Part shown: piece by piece, positions 18,003-26,970 of the stretch
Layout of the letters: every line of letters starts with the position of its first letter
Numbering within the stretch: position 1 is the first letter of the stretch
DNA from: Pseudaquidulcibacter sp041917055
Lineage (GTDB): Bacteria; Pseudomonadota; Alphaproteobacteria; Caulobacterales; Aquidulcibacteraceae
DNA length: 64,000 nt
NCBI GenBank assembly: GCA_041917055.1
Contig: JAYRYJ010000001.1
Coordinates: 372,001 to 436,000, forward strand
Direction: 5' to 3'
Notes under the pieces: generated by a model
Seen by the model: the letters and a program-made list of their open reading frames with translations, nothing else
Database searches by the model: none
Told to the model about the DNA's origin: nothing
Made by a program: the position numbers and the translations under genes

Positions 18003-18944
18003 TCATAATGAAAGATATTTTTTGGCGGCTTGGCCATAAAAACTTTGTTTAAACGGCCCGAACCATAAAACCTTGCCAAGGCCACGCAGCATTTTATCAT
18101 AGGCCCAGGCGCGCTTTTTGTGTTTTATCGCAAATAATAATCCCGCAATTGGTGCCATTGCCAAAGTTTGCAATAGTCCGCGTAGCATCGAAATCACACC
18201 ATCTAAATAATGCGGATTAGCGGCGTCGAAACATTGTGAAGTGGTATTATGACCATAAGCGAATGCGCGGGGCGTTAAATAATTATAAGTGGCGCGGCGA
18301 CGCGGCACATCCTCAAAAACCCATGCATTATGCGCCCATGCGAATTTGCCGCCATTGGCCACCACTTCGCGGAACAATAAATCGTCTTCACCGCCGGTTT
18401 CATTGGTTGCGATATTGAATGGTGCGTCCGAATTAAGTACTTTTTCGCGCCACATAAAGCTATTGCCACAGCCATAAGGCTTGTCGATAATTCTAGTTTC
18501 GCCGTCCAATTTGCGCGAAAAGAAATCTTCAAAATATTCTTTCGGATTATCAGACCCATCTAAAAGGCGCGCTTGTATCGGACCGAAAACCACAAAGGCT
18601 TTGGTATTTTCCCATGCGGCGAATAATTCAAAAAGCCAGTTTTCAAATGCGACCTCATCATCATCAAGAAAGGCTATGAATTCGCCGTTTGCATGCTTTA
18701 GAGCATGATTACGGGCATTGGCGACACCGGCATTGGGTTCAACATCATAAACTAAATTTATCCCCAATTTGTCGGCTTTGGATTTGAGGTCAGAAGCGAC
18801 AGGTTTTGCGCTTTGGTTTTCGTCATTATCTATGACAATAATTTCAAAGCTCGGCGCATTTTTTTGCGCAAAAATGCTTTCAATGGCGGATTTCAAACCG
18901 TCAGGACGATGAAAAGTCGGCACTATTACGCTAATTTTTGTCAT
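18003..18944 (-). CDS. GT2 family glycosyltransferase
   Basis: A 313-residue GT-A-fold glycosyltransferase: KISVIVPTFHRPDGLKSAIE start, EIIVIDNDENQ, ANARNHALKHANGEFIAFLD with the metal-binding DDDE, and GGEDDLLFREVVANG acceptor-site motif near residue 200. The C-terminal third has a hydrophobic stretch (LLQTLAMAPIAGLLFAI) suggesting membrane association. It likely adds a sugar to a surface glycan; donor and acceptor are not deducible. ATG 18944 preceded by AGAAAAGAGAAAA is chosen over an upstream start at 18968. It lies 42 bases downstream of a second GT2 gene with which it forms an operon. Confidence 0.88.
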   Translation of the reverse strand: MTKISVIVPTFHRPDGLKSAIESIFAQKNAPSFEIIVIDNDENQSAKPVASDLKSKADKLGINLVYDVEPNAGVANARNHALKHANGEFIAFLDDDEVAFENWLFELFAAWENTKAFVVFGPIQARLLDGSDNPKEYFEDFFSRKLDGETRIIDKPYGCGNSFMWREKVLNSDAPFNIATNETGGEDDLLFREVVANGGKFAWAHNAWVFEDVPRRRATYNYLTPRAFAYGHNTTSQCFDAANPHYLDGVISMLRGLLQTLAMAPIAGLLFAIKHKKRAWAYDKMLRGLGKVLWFGPFKQSFYGQAAKKYLSL

Positions 18945-18986
18945 TTTTCTCTTTTCTGTTCTTATCAAAAATTGACGTAGAAATTG

Positions 18987-19931
18987 TTAAATTAATTTTG
19001 CTTCTTTCAGCGCCTCAGCAGCCCAAGAGGCGCGCCAGAATTTTATTGCCATGCGACGCGCAAAAACCGGGAAGATCTGATTTTTGTCCTCAACAATGAA
19101 TTGCGAAATTGGGCGCAAAAACTTGTGGATACCGGTTTTACCGATTAATTTTGCGGTCTTTACTGATAAATATCTGTTCGCAAAATCGTGCTTACTTAAC
19201 ATTACCGCCAAATTCCGTCCGGCCTCTTTATATTTTTTTAGCATGGTAGTTGAAGTATCGAGGCCGTAATGAACCGCTTCATTATTTATATGTATTAAAC
19301 CATAACCGTCATTTACAACCCGAATCGCCCATTCAGTATCTTCCCATCCCCAGCCTTTAAACATTGGATCAAAACGGTGCTTTTTTGCTAAATCGGCGCG
19401 AACCAAGAGATTATTGGTGGCAACCGCATAAGCGCCACGCGCGGCGCGCTTTTCAGCGGGCAGGCAATCGGCGCGCATTGATAAATCGTGGTGCAATAAT
19501 AAATCATGCGTCATTTCATCGGTTTCGGTTACAAAGCCGCCAAAGGCAATTGCCGCGGCACCACGGTCGATAATATCGATATAATTCGCCAAATAATCAT
19601 CTGATTTCGGCATCATATCCGCATCGACGAAAAGAATATAAAGCCCTTCTGCATTATCGACCGCCAAATTACGTGCACCCGCACGCCCGATATTTTGTGA
19701 CAGGCGTATGCGTTTAGCGGGACCCGGCCAATTATTTATGGCCTCACAAATTTCGGCGTCTAAAAAGTCATCATTCGAGCCATCATCGACAATTACGATT
19801 TCAATTCTATTGGCGTTTTTATCTTTGGTTAGTCGTTTTATCCATTTAGAAGGGTTGTCGCCAAGATATGGCGAGGCAATTGTCAGTATTGGCCTTTGCG
19901 CCAATCTATGTGAATTGCTAAATATTTCCAC
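18987..19931 (-). CDS. GT2 family glycosyltransferase (galactosyltransferase-like C-terminus)
   Basis: A 314-residue GT-A glycosyltransferase: ILTIASPYLGDNPSKWIKRL, VDDGSNDDF, IGRAGARNLAVDNAEGLYIL with metal-binding FVDADMMP, then GWGWEDTEWAIRVVNDGYG, a motif of the Glyco_transf_7C (chondroitin/galactosyl-transferase-like) group. No transmembrane segment. First gene of a two-gene glycosyltransferase operon. The pair probably builds an oligosaccharide of the cell surface, but no polysaccharide export or nucleotide-sugar genes are adjacent. Sequence similarity to its neighbour is limited to fold-level motifs, so this is not a recent duplication. Confidence 0.85.
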   Translation of the reverse strand: MEIFSNSHRLAQRPILTIASPYLGDNPSKWIKRLTKDKNANRIEIVIVDDGSNDDFLDAEICEAINNWPGPAKRIRLSQNIGRAGARNLAVDNAEGLYILFVDADMMPKSDDYLANYIDIIDRGAAAIAFGGFVTETDEMTHDLLLHHDLSMRADCLPAEKRAARGAYAVATNNLLVRADLAKKHRFDPMFKGWGWEDTEWAIRVVNDGYGLIHINNEAVHYGLDTSTTMLKKYKEAGRNLAVMLSKHDFANRYLSVKTAKLIGKTGIHKFLRPISQFIVEDKNQIFPVFARRMAIKFWRASWAAEALKEAKLI

Positions 19932-20042
19932 TTAACCCAACTATTCAAGCCATGACTTTGTTTTCGCCCCTTTTAAACTAAGAAGGTGAAGATTAACTTA
20001 CCATGAATGCGAGGATTCAGTGTTTTTGACCTGAAAATTGCA

Positions 20043-21110
20043 TCACAAATTTGAAATAATTGCGTCGCCCATTTCTAAGGTGCTTAGGTTTCCACCCAAG
20101 TCACGCGTGCGTGCACCTTTATCGAGTGCGGTCTTGACTGCGCTTGCCACCTTATCAGCAAGTGCGATTTCATCAAGCGAATATCTAAGCGCCATTTCAA
20201 AAGACAAAATCGCTGCAATCGGATTAGCAAGTCCTTTGCCCGCAATATCGGGTGCCGAACCATGAATAGGTTCATAAAGGCCGGGCGCACCCTTAATGCC
20301 AAGTGCAGCCGATGGCAAAAGCCCGATTGAACCAGTTATTGCCGCCGCCAAATCCGACAATAAATCGCCAAACAAATTATCGGTCAAAAGCACGTCAAAT
20401 TGTTTTGGAAAGCGCACTAATTGCATCGCTGCATTATCGGCTAAAACATGTTCCAAAGTGATATCGGCATAATCACGGGCATGGATTTCGCTTACGGTTT
20501 GTTTCCATAAAAGGCCGGAATCCATAACGTTTGACTTTTCCAAACTCGCGACTTTGCCGCCGCGTTTCTTTGCAAGTTCAAAGGCGACATGGGTCACGCG
20601 TTCAATTTCGGCAGTGCTATAAATGGCATTATCATAACCGATTTTAGAGCCGTCCGGCAAAGTATCAATGCCTTTTGGTTGCCCGAAATATACGCCACCG
20701 GTTAATTCGCGGACAAATAAAATATCAAGCCCTTCGACCAATTCTTTCTTTAAGCTTGAGGCGTCAGCAAGAGCCGGAAAACAAATCGCAGGGCGCAAAT
20801 TTGCGAAAACATCCATTTCTTTACGCAGGTTCAAAAGACCCGCTTCGGGGCGTATATCGCGTGCAACATTTGCCCATTTCGGCCCGCCGACAGCGCCCAT
20901 CAATACCGCATCGACCGACTTGGCGCGCGCGATTGTTTCAGCTTCAATCGGAACATTTTTGGCATCAATACACGCGCCGCCGAATAAAGCCGTTTCAATA
21001 TTAAGCGAAAGCCCGTGTTTGGATTTCAACACATCGATCACTCTTTGTGTTTGATTGATAACTTCGGGGCCAATGCCGTCGCCTGGCAATAATAATAGGG
21101 TCTTAGTCAT
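20043..21110 (-). CDS. leuB: 3-isopropylmalate dehydrogenase
   Basis: A 355-residue leucine-biosynthesis enzyme that oxidatively decarboxylates 3-isopropylmalate using NAD. Signatures: LLPGDGIGPEVI at the N-terminus, LLNLRKEMDVFANLRPA, DNLFGDLLSDLAAAITGSIG (metal-binding aspartates) and EPIHGSAPDIAGKGLANPIA near the C-terminus. Length is normal for the family. The leuC and leuD genes are not adjacent in this window. Its promoter must lie in the 607-base repeat-rich region shared with the divergent typA. Confidence 0.95.
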   Translation of the reverse strand: MTKTLLLLPGDGIGPEVINQTQRVIDVLKSKHGLSLNIETALFGGACIDAKNVPIEAETIARAKSVDAVLMGAVGGPKWANVARDIRPEAGLLNLRKEMDVFANLRPAICFPALADASSLKKELVEGLDILFVRELTGGVYFGQPKGIDTLPDGSKIGYDNAIYSTAEIERVTHVAFELAKKRGGKVASLEKSNVMDSGLLWKQTVSEIHARDYADITLEHVLADNAAMQLVRFPKQFDVLLTDNLFGDLLSDLAAAITGSIGLLPSAALGIKGAPGLYEPIHGSAPDIAGKGLANPIAAILSFEMALRYSLDEIALADKVASAVKTALDKGARTRDLGGNLSTLEMGDAIISNL

Positions 21111-21183
21111 AGGCGGGGATTAAAACCGCAATTGCCGCTAGTCAATAATACTATTGATAAAATTCGCCCAAGAGCGGAGATTT

Positions 21184-21446
21184 TTATTTGCCATACTGCT
21201 TCGCTACTTGAGGGCGTTTCGGCTGCAAAAGAAAGTTCTATCGTGTGGGCCTTCATTCTAACCCATTAAAACAGAGTATTATTTTCCTTAATTTTTACAA
21301 AGGTGCGGTTTGGGCTTGTCAAGTCCCGTAGCCCTTCAGGGTCGCGCAAAGCGCGAGGACTTTACTAGCCCAAACCGCACTAATCATAATAGTAATTTCT
21401 TTTGCGCCCGAAATCTCATTTCGGCAAAAAAGAAAAACAAAACAAA
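21184..21446. repeat. Intergenic repeat family A, copy 2
   Basis: Contains three modules. First, TTATTTGCC.TAC.GCTTCGCTA followed by CTTGAGGGC at about 21184-21220, also found at 31602-31640. Second, a 24-base inverted repeat with arms 21303-21326 and 21357-21380 (22 of 24 pair) starting GTGCGGTTTGGGCTTGTC, like copy 1. Third, CATTTCGGCAAAAAAGAAAA near 21412-21431, followed by an A/C-rich tail, also in copies 1 and (inverted) 3. No open frame of note and no transposase. Confidence 0.75.
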
Positions 21447-21658
21447 CAAAAGGCGATGTTTCAAAACATAGATGTCGCTATTTAGTTAGAGATTTGGTTC
21501 AAAAACGACAAAATTGATCCTAATTCTAGCTATTTATTAAAGATGTGTGAAAACTCTAGCTTTAGAAGGAAGGGATCAGAAATCGCAGCTTCATCCAAAA
21601 TGCAAACCGCAAAAGGCAGATTAAGTTAAAGAATGACCTTCGCATTTGCAGCAAAGAT

Positions 21659-21685
21659 TTGACCTTTGTCTATAAAATCTATATT
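21659..21685 (+). promoter_or_regulatory. Weak sigma70-type promoter candidate for typA
   Basis: TTGACC (21659-21664) and TATATT (21680-21685) separated by 15 bases, about 30 bases before the GTG start. The spacing is shorter than optimal, so this is a suggestion only. Confidence 0.3.
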
Positions 21686-21717
21686 GGGACGCAAAATTCT
21701 TCCCCATAGGTGTTTCA

Positions 21718-23562
21718 GTGTCAGAGATTCATGCGCCTTCAATGCGCAATATAGCTATTATCGCCCACGTTGACCACGGCAAAACCACATTGATGGATGC
21801 CATGCTTGCGCAAGGTGGCGCATATCGTGAAAACGAAGCGCGTGCAGAACGTGCAATGGATTCAAATCCACAAGAAAAAGAACGCGGCATCACAATTCTT
21901 GCCAAATGCACATCAATTGAATGGGGCGATGAAGAACACCCAACTAGGATTAATGTCGTTGACACTCCGGGACACGCCGATTTCGGCGGTGAGGTTGAAC
22001 GCGTTTTGTCAATGGTTGACGGTTGCCTGCTTTTGGTGGACGCCCTTGAAGGCCCGATGCCGCAAACCAAATTCGTGTTATCCAAAGCATTAGCACAGGG
22101 TTTGAAACCGATTGTGGTTCTTAATAAGATAGATCGCCCAAATGCGCGCCCCGAAGAAGTTCTGGACGAAGTCTATGAGCTTTTCCTTGCGCTTGGCGCA
22201 TCTGAAGATCAATTTGACTTTCCAGTCGTTTATGCCTCGGGGCGAGATGGCTGGGCGTCTTATGAAAATAATGGCAAGACCGATGACTTAACGCCATTAT
22301 TTGAAACCATTATCAAACATGTTCACCCACCAGAAGCAGAAACCCATGGTAATGAACCGTTTTCAATGCTTGTCACTATGATAGATTCCGATCCGTTCTT
22401 GGGTCGTATTCTTACTGGTCGTGTGCAATCTGGTTCTGCAAAAGCGGGTGCGGCGATAAAAGCGATTTCGCTTGATGGCCAATTGATTGAGCGTGGTCGC
22501 GTTTCAAAAGTTTTGGCATTCCGCGGCCTTAAACGCCAACCTATTGATGAGGCAATCGCAGGCGATATTGTTTCAATCGCCGGCCTTACCGAAGCGACAG
22601 TTTCCCATACAATTTGCGATCATGCAATTGAAACCCCAATTCCATCAACCCCGATTGACCCACCGACCTTGTCTGTGACAATTTCGGTCAATTCATCGCC
22701 ATTATCGGGCCGTGAAGGTGATAAAGTGCAAAGCCGCGTAATTCGCGACAGATTGTGGAAACAGGCTGAAAGTGATGTTGCGATTAAAGTCAAAGAAACC
22801 GCCGACCGCGACGCTTACGAATTGCAAGGCCGTGGCGAATTACAAATCGGCGTTTTGATTGAAAATATGCGCCGCGAAGGTTTTGAACTTTCAATTTCAC
22901 GTCCGCGCGTTGTCACTCAAAAAGATGAAAACGGTGATGTTCTTGAGCCAATCGAAGAAGTCATTATCGATGTTGATGATGAATTTGCGGGTTCGGTGGT
23001 CGAAAAAATGTCACTTCGCAAAGCGGATATGCAGGATATGCGCCCATCCGGTGGCGGCAAGACACGCATTGTTTTCTATGCGCCATCACGCGGCCTTATT
23101 GGTTATCATTCCGAATTTTTAACCGATACACGCGGAACCGGCGTTATGAACCGAATTTTTCATGGCTGGGCACCTTGGAAAGGCGCGATTGCGGGCCGTA
23201 GAAACGGTGCAATGATTTCGACCGACACCGGAAAATCTGTGGTCTATGCACTTTGGTATCTTGAAGAGCGTGGCGTCTTAATGATTGGTGGCGGTGAAGA
23301 TGTTTATGAAGGCATGATTATTGGTGAAAATGCCAAGCCTGAAGATATGGAAGTGAATCCTTTGAAAGAAAAGAAACTTTCAAACGTTCGCTCATCGGGC
23401 AAGGATGAGGCAATGCGCCTTACCCCTCCAAAACGCCTTACACTTGAAGCTGCGATTTCATGGATTGAGGACGATGAATTGGTAGAAGTAACACCAAAAG
23501 CCATTCGTCTAAGAAAACAAGAATTACGCGCCGCTTTTAGGAAAAGAAAACCGAAAGAATAA
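21718..23562 (+). CDS. typA: Ribosome-associated GTPase TypA/BipA
   Basis: A 614-residue translational GTPase. G1 AHVDHGKTT, the ERGITI switch I region, G3 DTPGHADFGGEVERVL and G4 NKIDRP are intact, followed by EF-G-like domains II, III and V and the BipA-specific C-terminal domain (ARAERA region early; KRLTLEAAISWIEDDELVEVTP and LRKQELR at the end). It acts on 50S subunit biogenesis and stress adaptation. Start GTG 21718 gives MSEIHAPSMRNIAII; the internal ATG at 21742 is the alternative. Monocistronic, divergent from leuB. Confidence 0.95.
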   Translation: MSEIHAPSMRNIAIIAHVDHGKTTLMDAMLAQGGAYRENEARAERAMDSNPQEKERGITILAKCTSIEWGDEEHPTRINVVDTPGHADFGGEVERVLSMVDGCLLLVDALEGPMPQTKFVLSKALAQGLKPIVVLNKIDRPNARPEEVLDEVYELFLALGASEDQFDFPVVYASGRDGWASYENNGKTDDLTPLFETIIKHVHPPEAETHGNEPFSMLVTMIDSDPFLGRILTGRVQSGSAKAGAAIKAISLDGQLIERGRVSKVLAFRGLKRQPIDEAIAGDIVSIAGLTEATVSHTICDHAIETPIPSTPIDPPTLSVTISVNSSPLSGREGDKVQSRVIRDRLWKQAESDVAIKVKETADRDAYELQGRGELQIGVLIENMRREGFELSISRPRVVTQKDENGDVLEPIEEVIIDVDDEFAGSVVEKMSLRKADMQDMRPSGGGKTRIVFYAPSRGLIGYHSEFLTDTRGTGVMNRIFHGWAPWKGAIAGRRNGAMISTDTGKSVVYALWYLEERGVLMIGGGEDVYEGMIIGENAKPEDMEVNPLKEKKLSNVRSSGKDEAMRLTPPKRLTLEAAISWIEDDELVEVTPKAIRLRKQELRAAFRKRKPKE

Positions 23563-23655
23563 TTGATTATAGGCAATTATTTTTTGGGCTGTGTGCGGTG
23601 GTTAGTTCCGCGTGGGCATTTCGGCGTCGGAAACATAGGGATTTGCCATAACCGG

Positions 23656-24081
23656 CTAATAGTCACCGCGCAGCATTTCTGATCTTGCAATATTTACAAT
23701 CACGCCACCGATCATATCGAGTAGGCACATTATTACCAATAGAAAGAAGGTCGACGTCCCAAAACTTTCTATAACAAAGAAGGCACCTAATGCAGCGAGG
23801 CTGATAAGGACAGCAATTGTATGATGGATAATTGCATAGCGCGAATTGCCAACATCACGCGATAATTCAATGAAGAAAATTACCAATCCAAGGCCGATTA
23901 AAAGCGTCCCCGCCGAAACCCCCCATACCGTTCCTGAGGGTAATGATACATAAAAAGACGCGCGTTCAAGTTTGGTTGTGAATACATCAGTTCCTTCAGA
24001 GCCACCGCCTAACATGGCGATAATTGCATAAAGCCCCATGGGAATGGACATTAAAGGAAAAATTTCAAATACGCGGCGCAT
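23656..24081 (-). CDS. Small integral membrane protein of unknown function
   Basis: A 141-residue protein with four predicted membrane segments: near the N-terminus (IFPLMSIPMGLYAIIAMLGG), GVSAGTLLIGLGLVIFF, AIIHHTIAVLISLAALGAFF and FFLLVIMCLLDMIGGVIVNI. No recognised domain. ATG 24081 (MRRVFEIFPLM) is preferred; the open frame extends 17 codons upstream and would overlap cbbR by 10 bases. It follows cbbR by 41 bases in the same direction and may be co-transcribed with it, but a role in carbon fixation is not supported by sequence. Confidence 0.65.
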   Translation of the reverse strand: MRRVFEIFPLMSIPMGLYAIIAMLGGGSEGTDVFTTKLERASFYVSLPSGTVWGVSAGTLLIGLGLVIFFIELSRDVGNSRYAIIHHTIAVLISLAALGAFFVIESFGTSTFFLLVIMCLLDMIGGVIVNIARSEMLRGDY

Positions 24082-24122
24082 AATCACATTATGACTGCAA
24101 AATTCAAACAGATGGTTAAATT

Positions 24123-25034
24123 TCAAAACCATTCATTGATTAGTTTTTCACCATCTTTAACAATAAAATCCTGAAACGCTTCGGCAGCGGGTGAAAGACG
24201 CCTTTGACGCAAATGCGTGACATACCAATTGGCAACAATCGGCATCCCTTCGACATCAAGCACTTTTATAAGTCCGGCGCGCAATTCGTGGCCGATTGTA
24301 TTCAAAGATATGAAACTTAAACCCATTCCCGCCATTACTGCTTGTTTAAGGCTTTCATTTGATGGCATTTCCATACCGCTTTTATGCTCAAGGCCCGCAT
24401 TGGCAAAAACCCGCTCCATAGCGTTTCGTGTGCCGGAACCTAATTCACGCATTACAAATGCCTCTTCGACCAAATCCTTCAATTGCAGCTTCTGTTTCCC
24501 GACCAGGGAATGATTCGGCGGGGCAATAATTGCCATCGGATTTGGTGCGAATTTCTTTTTTATGCAATCCAATTCAATTGGAACGCGCCCCATAATCACC
24601 AAATCGGTTTCATTGCGCGAAAGGATATTAATTGTATTGGCGCGATTTTCGATGCGCATTTTAATATTGATCTTTGGATGCATCTCGCGAAACTTTACCA
24701 AAAGCATGGGCATGAAATATTTTGCGGTCGAAACCACGCATAATTCGAGTTCGCCATCGTCAAGGCTTTTGTGTTTTTCCATTTCGGATTCAAGATTTTT
24801 GATTTCGCCGATAATATTTATGGCGTTTCGCAAAAAAACCTCCCCACTTTGGGTAAGTTTGATGTTTCGGCCAGAATTATAAAAAAGCGGGATTTGAAAC
24901 GCATCTTCCAAAGATTTCAATTGCATCGAAATCGCGGGTTGAGTGACGCATAATTTATCCGCTGCTTTTGAAATCGACCCAAGTTTCGCGACCTCAATAA
25001 AAGTCAATAATTGTTTGATTGTGAAATTTCGCAT
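24123..25034 (-). CDS. cbbR: LysR-family regulator CbbR
   Basis: A 303-residue LysR-type regulator. Winged helix-turn-helix at residues 1-60 (TFIEVAKLGSISKAADKLC, then VTQPAISMQLKSLE), effector-binding type 2 periplasmic-binding fold from about 90 to the end. The N-terminal sequence and divergent position next to cbbY-F-P-T-A identify it as CbbR, the activator of Calvin-cycle genes whose coinducers are metabolites such as RuBP, ATP or NADPH in other bacteria. The 95-base divergent spacer to cbbY includes a palindrome at 25043-25058. Assignment to CbbR rather than another LysR protein rests mainly on context. Confidence 0.85.
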   Translation of the reverse strand: MRNFTIKQLLTFIEVAKLGSISKAADKLCVTQPAISMQLKSLEDAFQIPLFYNSGRNIKLTQSGEVFLRNAINIIGEIKNLESEMEKHKSLDDGELELCVVSTAKYFMPMLLVKFREMHPKINIKMRIENRANTINILSRNETDLVIMGRVPIELDCIKKKFAPNPMAIIAPPNHSLVGKQKLQLKDLVEEAFVMRELGSGTRNAMERVFANAGLEHKSGMEMPSNESLKQAVMAGMGLSFISLNTIGHELRAGLIKVLDVEGMPIVANWYVTHLRQRRLSPAAEAFQDFIVKDGEKLINEWF

Positions 25035-25042
25035 ATCTGAAT

Positions 25043-25058
25043 ATAAGCTATACCTTAT
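25043..25058. promoter_or_regulatory. Candidate CbbR operator
   Basis: ATAAG-N6-CTTAT interrupted palindrome about 9 bases before the cbbR start and 72 bases before the cbbY start. LysR-type regulators bind such dyads in divergent promoters. It is the only clear dyad in the 95-base spacer. Not verified against a position matrix. Confidence 0.5.
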
Positions 25059-25129
25059 GCGTAGTCAATTATTATTGAATTGCATTTATATTAAAGTCAC
25101 GCAAAAACCCCATACAAGTGGGGAAGATT

Positions 25130-25900
25130 ATGTTACAGGCTTTGATTTTTGATATTGACGGAACGGTCGCTGATACCGAAAAATACCATCTCTTGGCGTT
25201 TAATAGTGCATTTGAAGAATTGCAGCTTGGGTTTTCATGGTCAATCGATGAATATCGCATATTACTTGAGATTTGCGGTGGCAAGGAACGAGTTTGTCAT
25301 TATATCAAAACCAATTGCCCGAAAGGTCTAGAAGGGCGCGATTGTCGCGAATTGGTGGGCGAAATCCACAAAATCAAAACCCGCGAATATTTGGGCTTTT
25401 TGGCAGACGGTAAAGTCACGTTTCGCGCCGGCATTAGGGAATTGATGGAAGACGCCCTTAAAAACGGCCTTCATTTGGCGATTGCGACAACGACGTCTTT
25501 TGTGAATATTGACGGTCTTTTTAAGCCGGTTTTCGGTCGTAATTGGCAAAGATTGTTTCGAATAATCGGCGACGGTGACACTATCAAATCTAAAAAACCT
25601 GACAGTGCGGTCTATGATTATGTCCTCAAAGGATTGCGCCTAAAACCGACCGAAGTTTTGGCATTTGAAGATTCGCAAAATGGATTGCTTGCGGCATTGG
25701 GCGCAAAAATTGCCACAATTGTCACACGCAATGATTTTACATTTTACCATGATTTTGATGGTGCGGCTTTGGTGTGTGACGGCCTTGATAAAATTCCGAA
25801 ATATCGCCGCTTCATACCGCGTGAAATTCGCGCGCCTCTATTAAATCTTGAGATGGCGCAGGCGATCTTAAGACACGCCAATAATAAAGTGGAGGCATAA
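25130..25900 (+). CDS. cbbY: HAD phosphatase CbbY
   Basis: A 256-residue haloacid-dehalogenase-like phosphatase. Motif I is LIFDIDGTVADTE (Asp8 nucleophile, Asp10), motif II Thr lies in LAIATTTS, motif III Lys in KKPDSAVY and motif IV in LAFEDSQNGLLAA. CbbY of other autotrophs hydrolyses xylulose-1,5-bisphosphate, a misfire product that inhibits RuBisCO. ATG 25130 with GGGGA 6 bases ahead is chosen over GTG 25118. Its position at the head of the operon, abutting fbp, supports the CbbY assignment; a beta-phosphoglucomutase-like role cannot be excluded from sequence alone. Confidence 0.85.
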   Translation: MLQALIFDIDGTVADTEKYHLLAFNSAFEELQLGFSWSIDEYRILLEICGGKERVCHYIKTNCPKGLEGRDCRELVGEIHKIKTREYLGFLADGKVTFRAGIRELMEDALKNGLHLAIATTTSFVNIDGLFKPVFGRNWQRLFRIIGDGDTIKSKKPDSAVYDYVLKGLRLKPTEVLAFEDSQNGLLAALGAKIATIVTRNDFTFYHDFDGAALVCDGLDKIPKYRRFIPREIRAPLLNLEMAQAILRHANNKVEA

Positions 25901-26968
25901 ATGCCATTACATAAACGCATGAGCCTGACGCGGTTTTTAATCGAAAACCGCAAAAAATTTCCCCATGCAACCGGTGCATTAAACGGCCTTTTGCTTGATA
26001 TTGCTTTGGCGACAAAAGCGATTTCGCATTTGGTGGCGCGTGGCAAACTCGCGGATTTGGAAAACAAAGTGCAATTGGAAACCAATGTTCAAGGTGAAGA
26101 ACAAAAACCTTTGGACGTGATTGCCAATCAGGTTTTTATCGAAAGAACCCATAGCAATGGACACCTATGCGCTATCGCAAGTGAGGAAATGGAAGATATT
26201 TACGAAATTCCGCCGGAGTTCGAGCGCGGCAAATATCTTTTGGTTTTTGACCCTTTGGACGGCTCATCAAATCTTGATGTCAATGTTTCGGTGGGAAGCA
26301 TTTTTTCAATTTTGCGTAAGGCGGATGATAGTGCGCCAAGTGACAAAGATTTTTTTGTGAAAGGCTGTAACCAAATCGCGGCGGGCTATGCTATTTATGG
26401 GCCACAGACGATTTTGGTTTTGTCGGTCGGCGATGGTGTTCATGCCTTCACTTTGGATAATTTATTGGGAGAATATTTTTTAACCCATGAAAATATTCAA
26501 ATTCCGCAAAAGACCCAAGAATTTGCAATCAATGCCTCAAATTCCCGCTTTTGGGAGGCGCCTGTCAAACGCTATGTCGATGAATGCCTTGAAGGCAAAT
26601 CAGGGCCAAGGGGCAAGGATTTCAACATGCGTTGGATTGCCTCAATGGTTGCTGAAGCGCATCGAATTTTCATGCGCGGCGGCGTCTTTATGTATCCCAA
26701 AGATAATAAGGACCCTAAAAAACAAGGCCGCCTAAGGCTTTTATATGAAGCTAATCCAATTGGGTTTTTGGTCGAACAAGCGGGTGGGCGGGTTTCCAAT
26801 GGTTATGAAAACCTTTTGCAACTTACACCTAATGATTTGCATCAAAGGATAGGCGTCATTTTCGGCTCAAAGGCCGAGGTTGAACTTATTGAGACCTATC
26901 ACAATAGCCCCATAACTTTTGAAAGCGATTCCCCGCTTTTTGGCACGCGTTCTTTATTTAGGAATTAA
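25901..26968 (+). CDS. cbbF: Fructose-1,6-bisphosphatase class I
   Basis: A 355-residue class I FBPase. Metal/substrate motif FDPLDGSSNLDVNVSVG (Asp117, Asp120) and GKDFNMRWIASMVAEAHR, RRGG-like RGGVFMYP and KQGRLRLLYEANPIGFLVEQ AGG are as in the family. It dephosphorylates fructose-1,6-bisphosphate (and may act on sedoheptulose-1,7-bisphosphate), regenerating Calvin-cycle intermediates. ATG follows the cbbY stop codon directly, with GGAGG 5 bases ahead, so translation is coupled. Second gene of the cbb operon. Confidence 0.93.
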   Translation: MPLHKRMSLTRFLIENRKKFPHATGALNGLLLDIALATKAISHLVARGKLADLENKVQLETNVQGEEQKPLDVIANQVFIERTHSNGHLCAIASEEMEDIYEIPPEFERGKYLLVFDPLDGSSNLDVNVSVGSIFSILRKADDSAPSDKDFFVKGCNQIAAGYAIYGPQTILVLSVGDGVHAFTLDNLLGEYFLTHENIQIPQKTQEFAINASNSRFWEAPVKRYVDECLEGKSGPRGKDFNMRWIASMVAEAHRIFMRGGVFMYPKDNKDPKKQGRLRLLYEANPIGFLVEQAGGRVSNGYENLLQLTPNDLHQRIGVIFGSKAEVELIETYHNSPITFESDSPLFGTRSLFRN

Positions 26969-26970
26969 AA

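Larger units (their letters stand above)
21111..21717. other. Repeat-rich divergent intergenic region leuB/typA
   Basis: 607 bases without a credible gene. It holds a family A repeat (about 21184-21446), then roughly 270 bases of unassigned AT-rich sequence leading to typA. Near 21490-21535 the stretch GGTTCAAAAACG, then CCTAATTCTAGC, resembles GGTTCAAAAACG, then CCTAATCCTAGCC, in the gap at 48428-48475, indicating another shared module. A TTGACC box (21659) 15 bases from TATATT (21680) is a weak promoter candidate for typA. Confidence 0.65.

Noticed and set aside
18003..19931. Polysaccharide biosynthesis island
   Set aside because: Only two glycosyltransferases are present; no polymerase, flippase, export or nucleotide-sugar genes are adjacent, so a pathway cannot be claimed.
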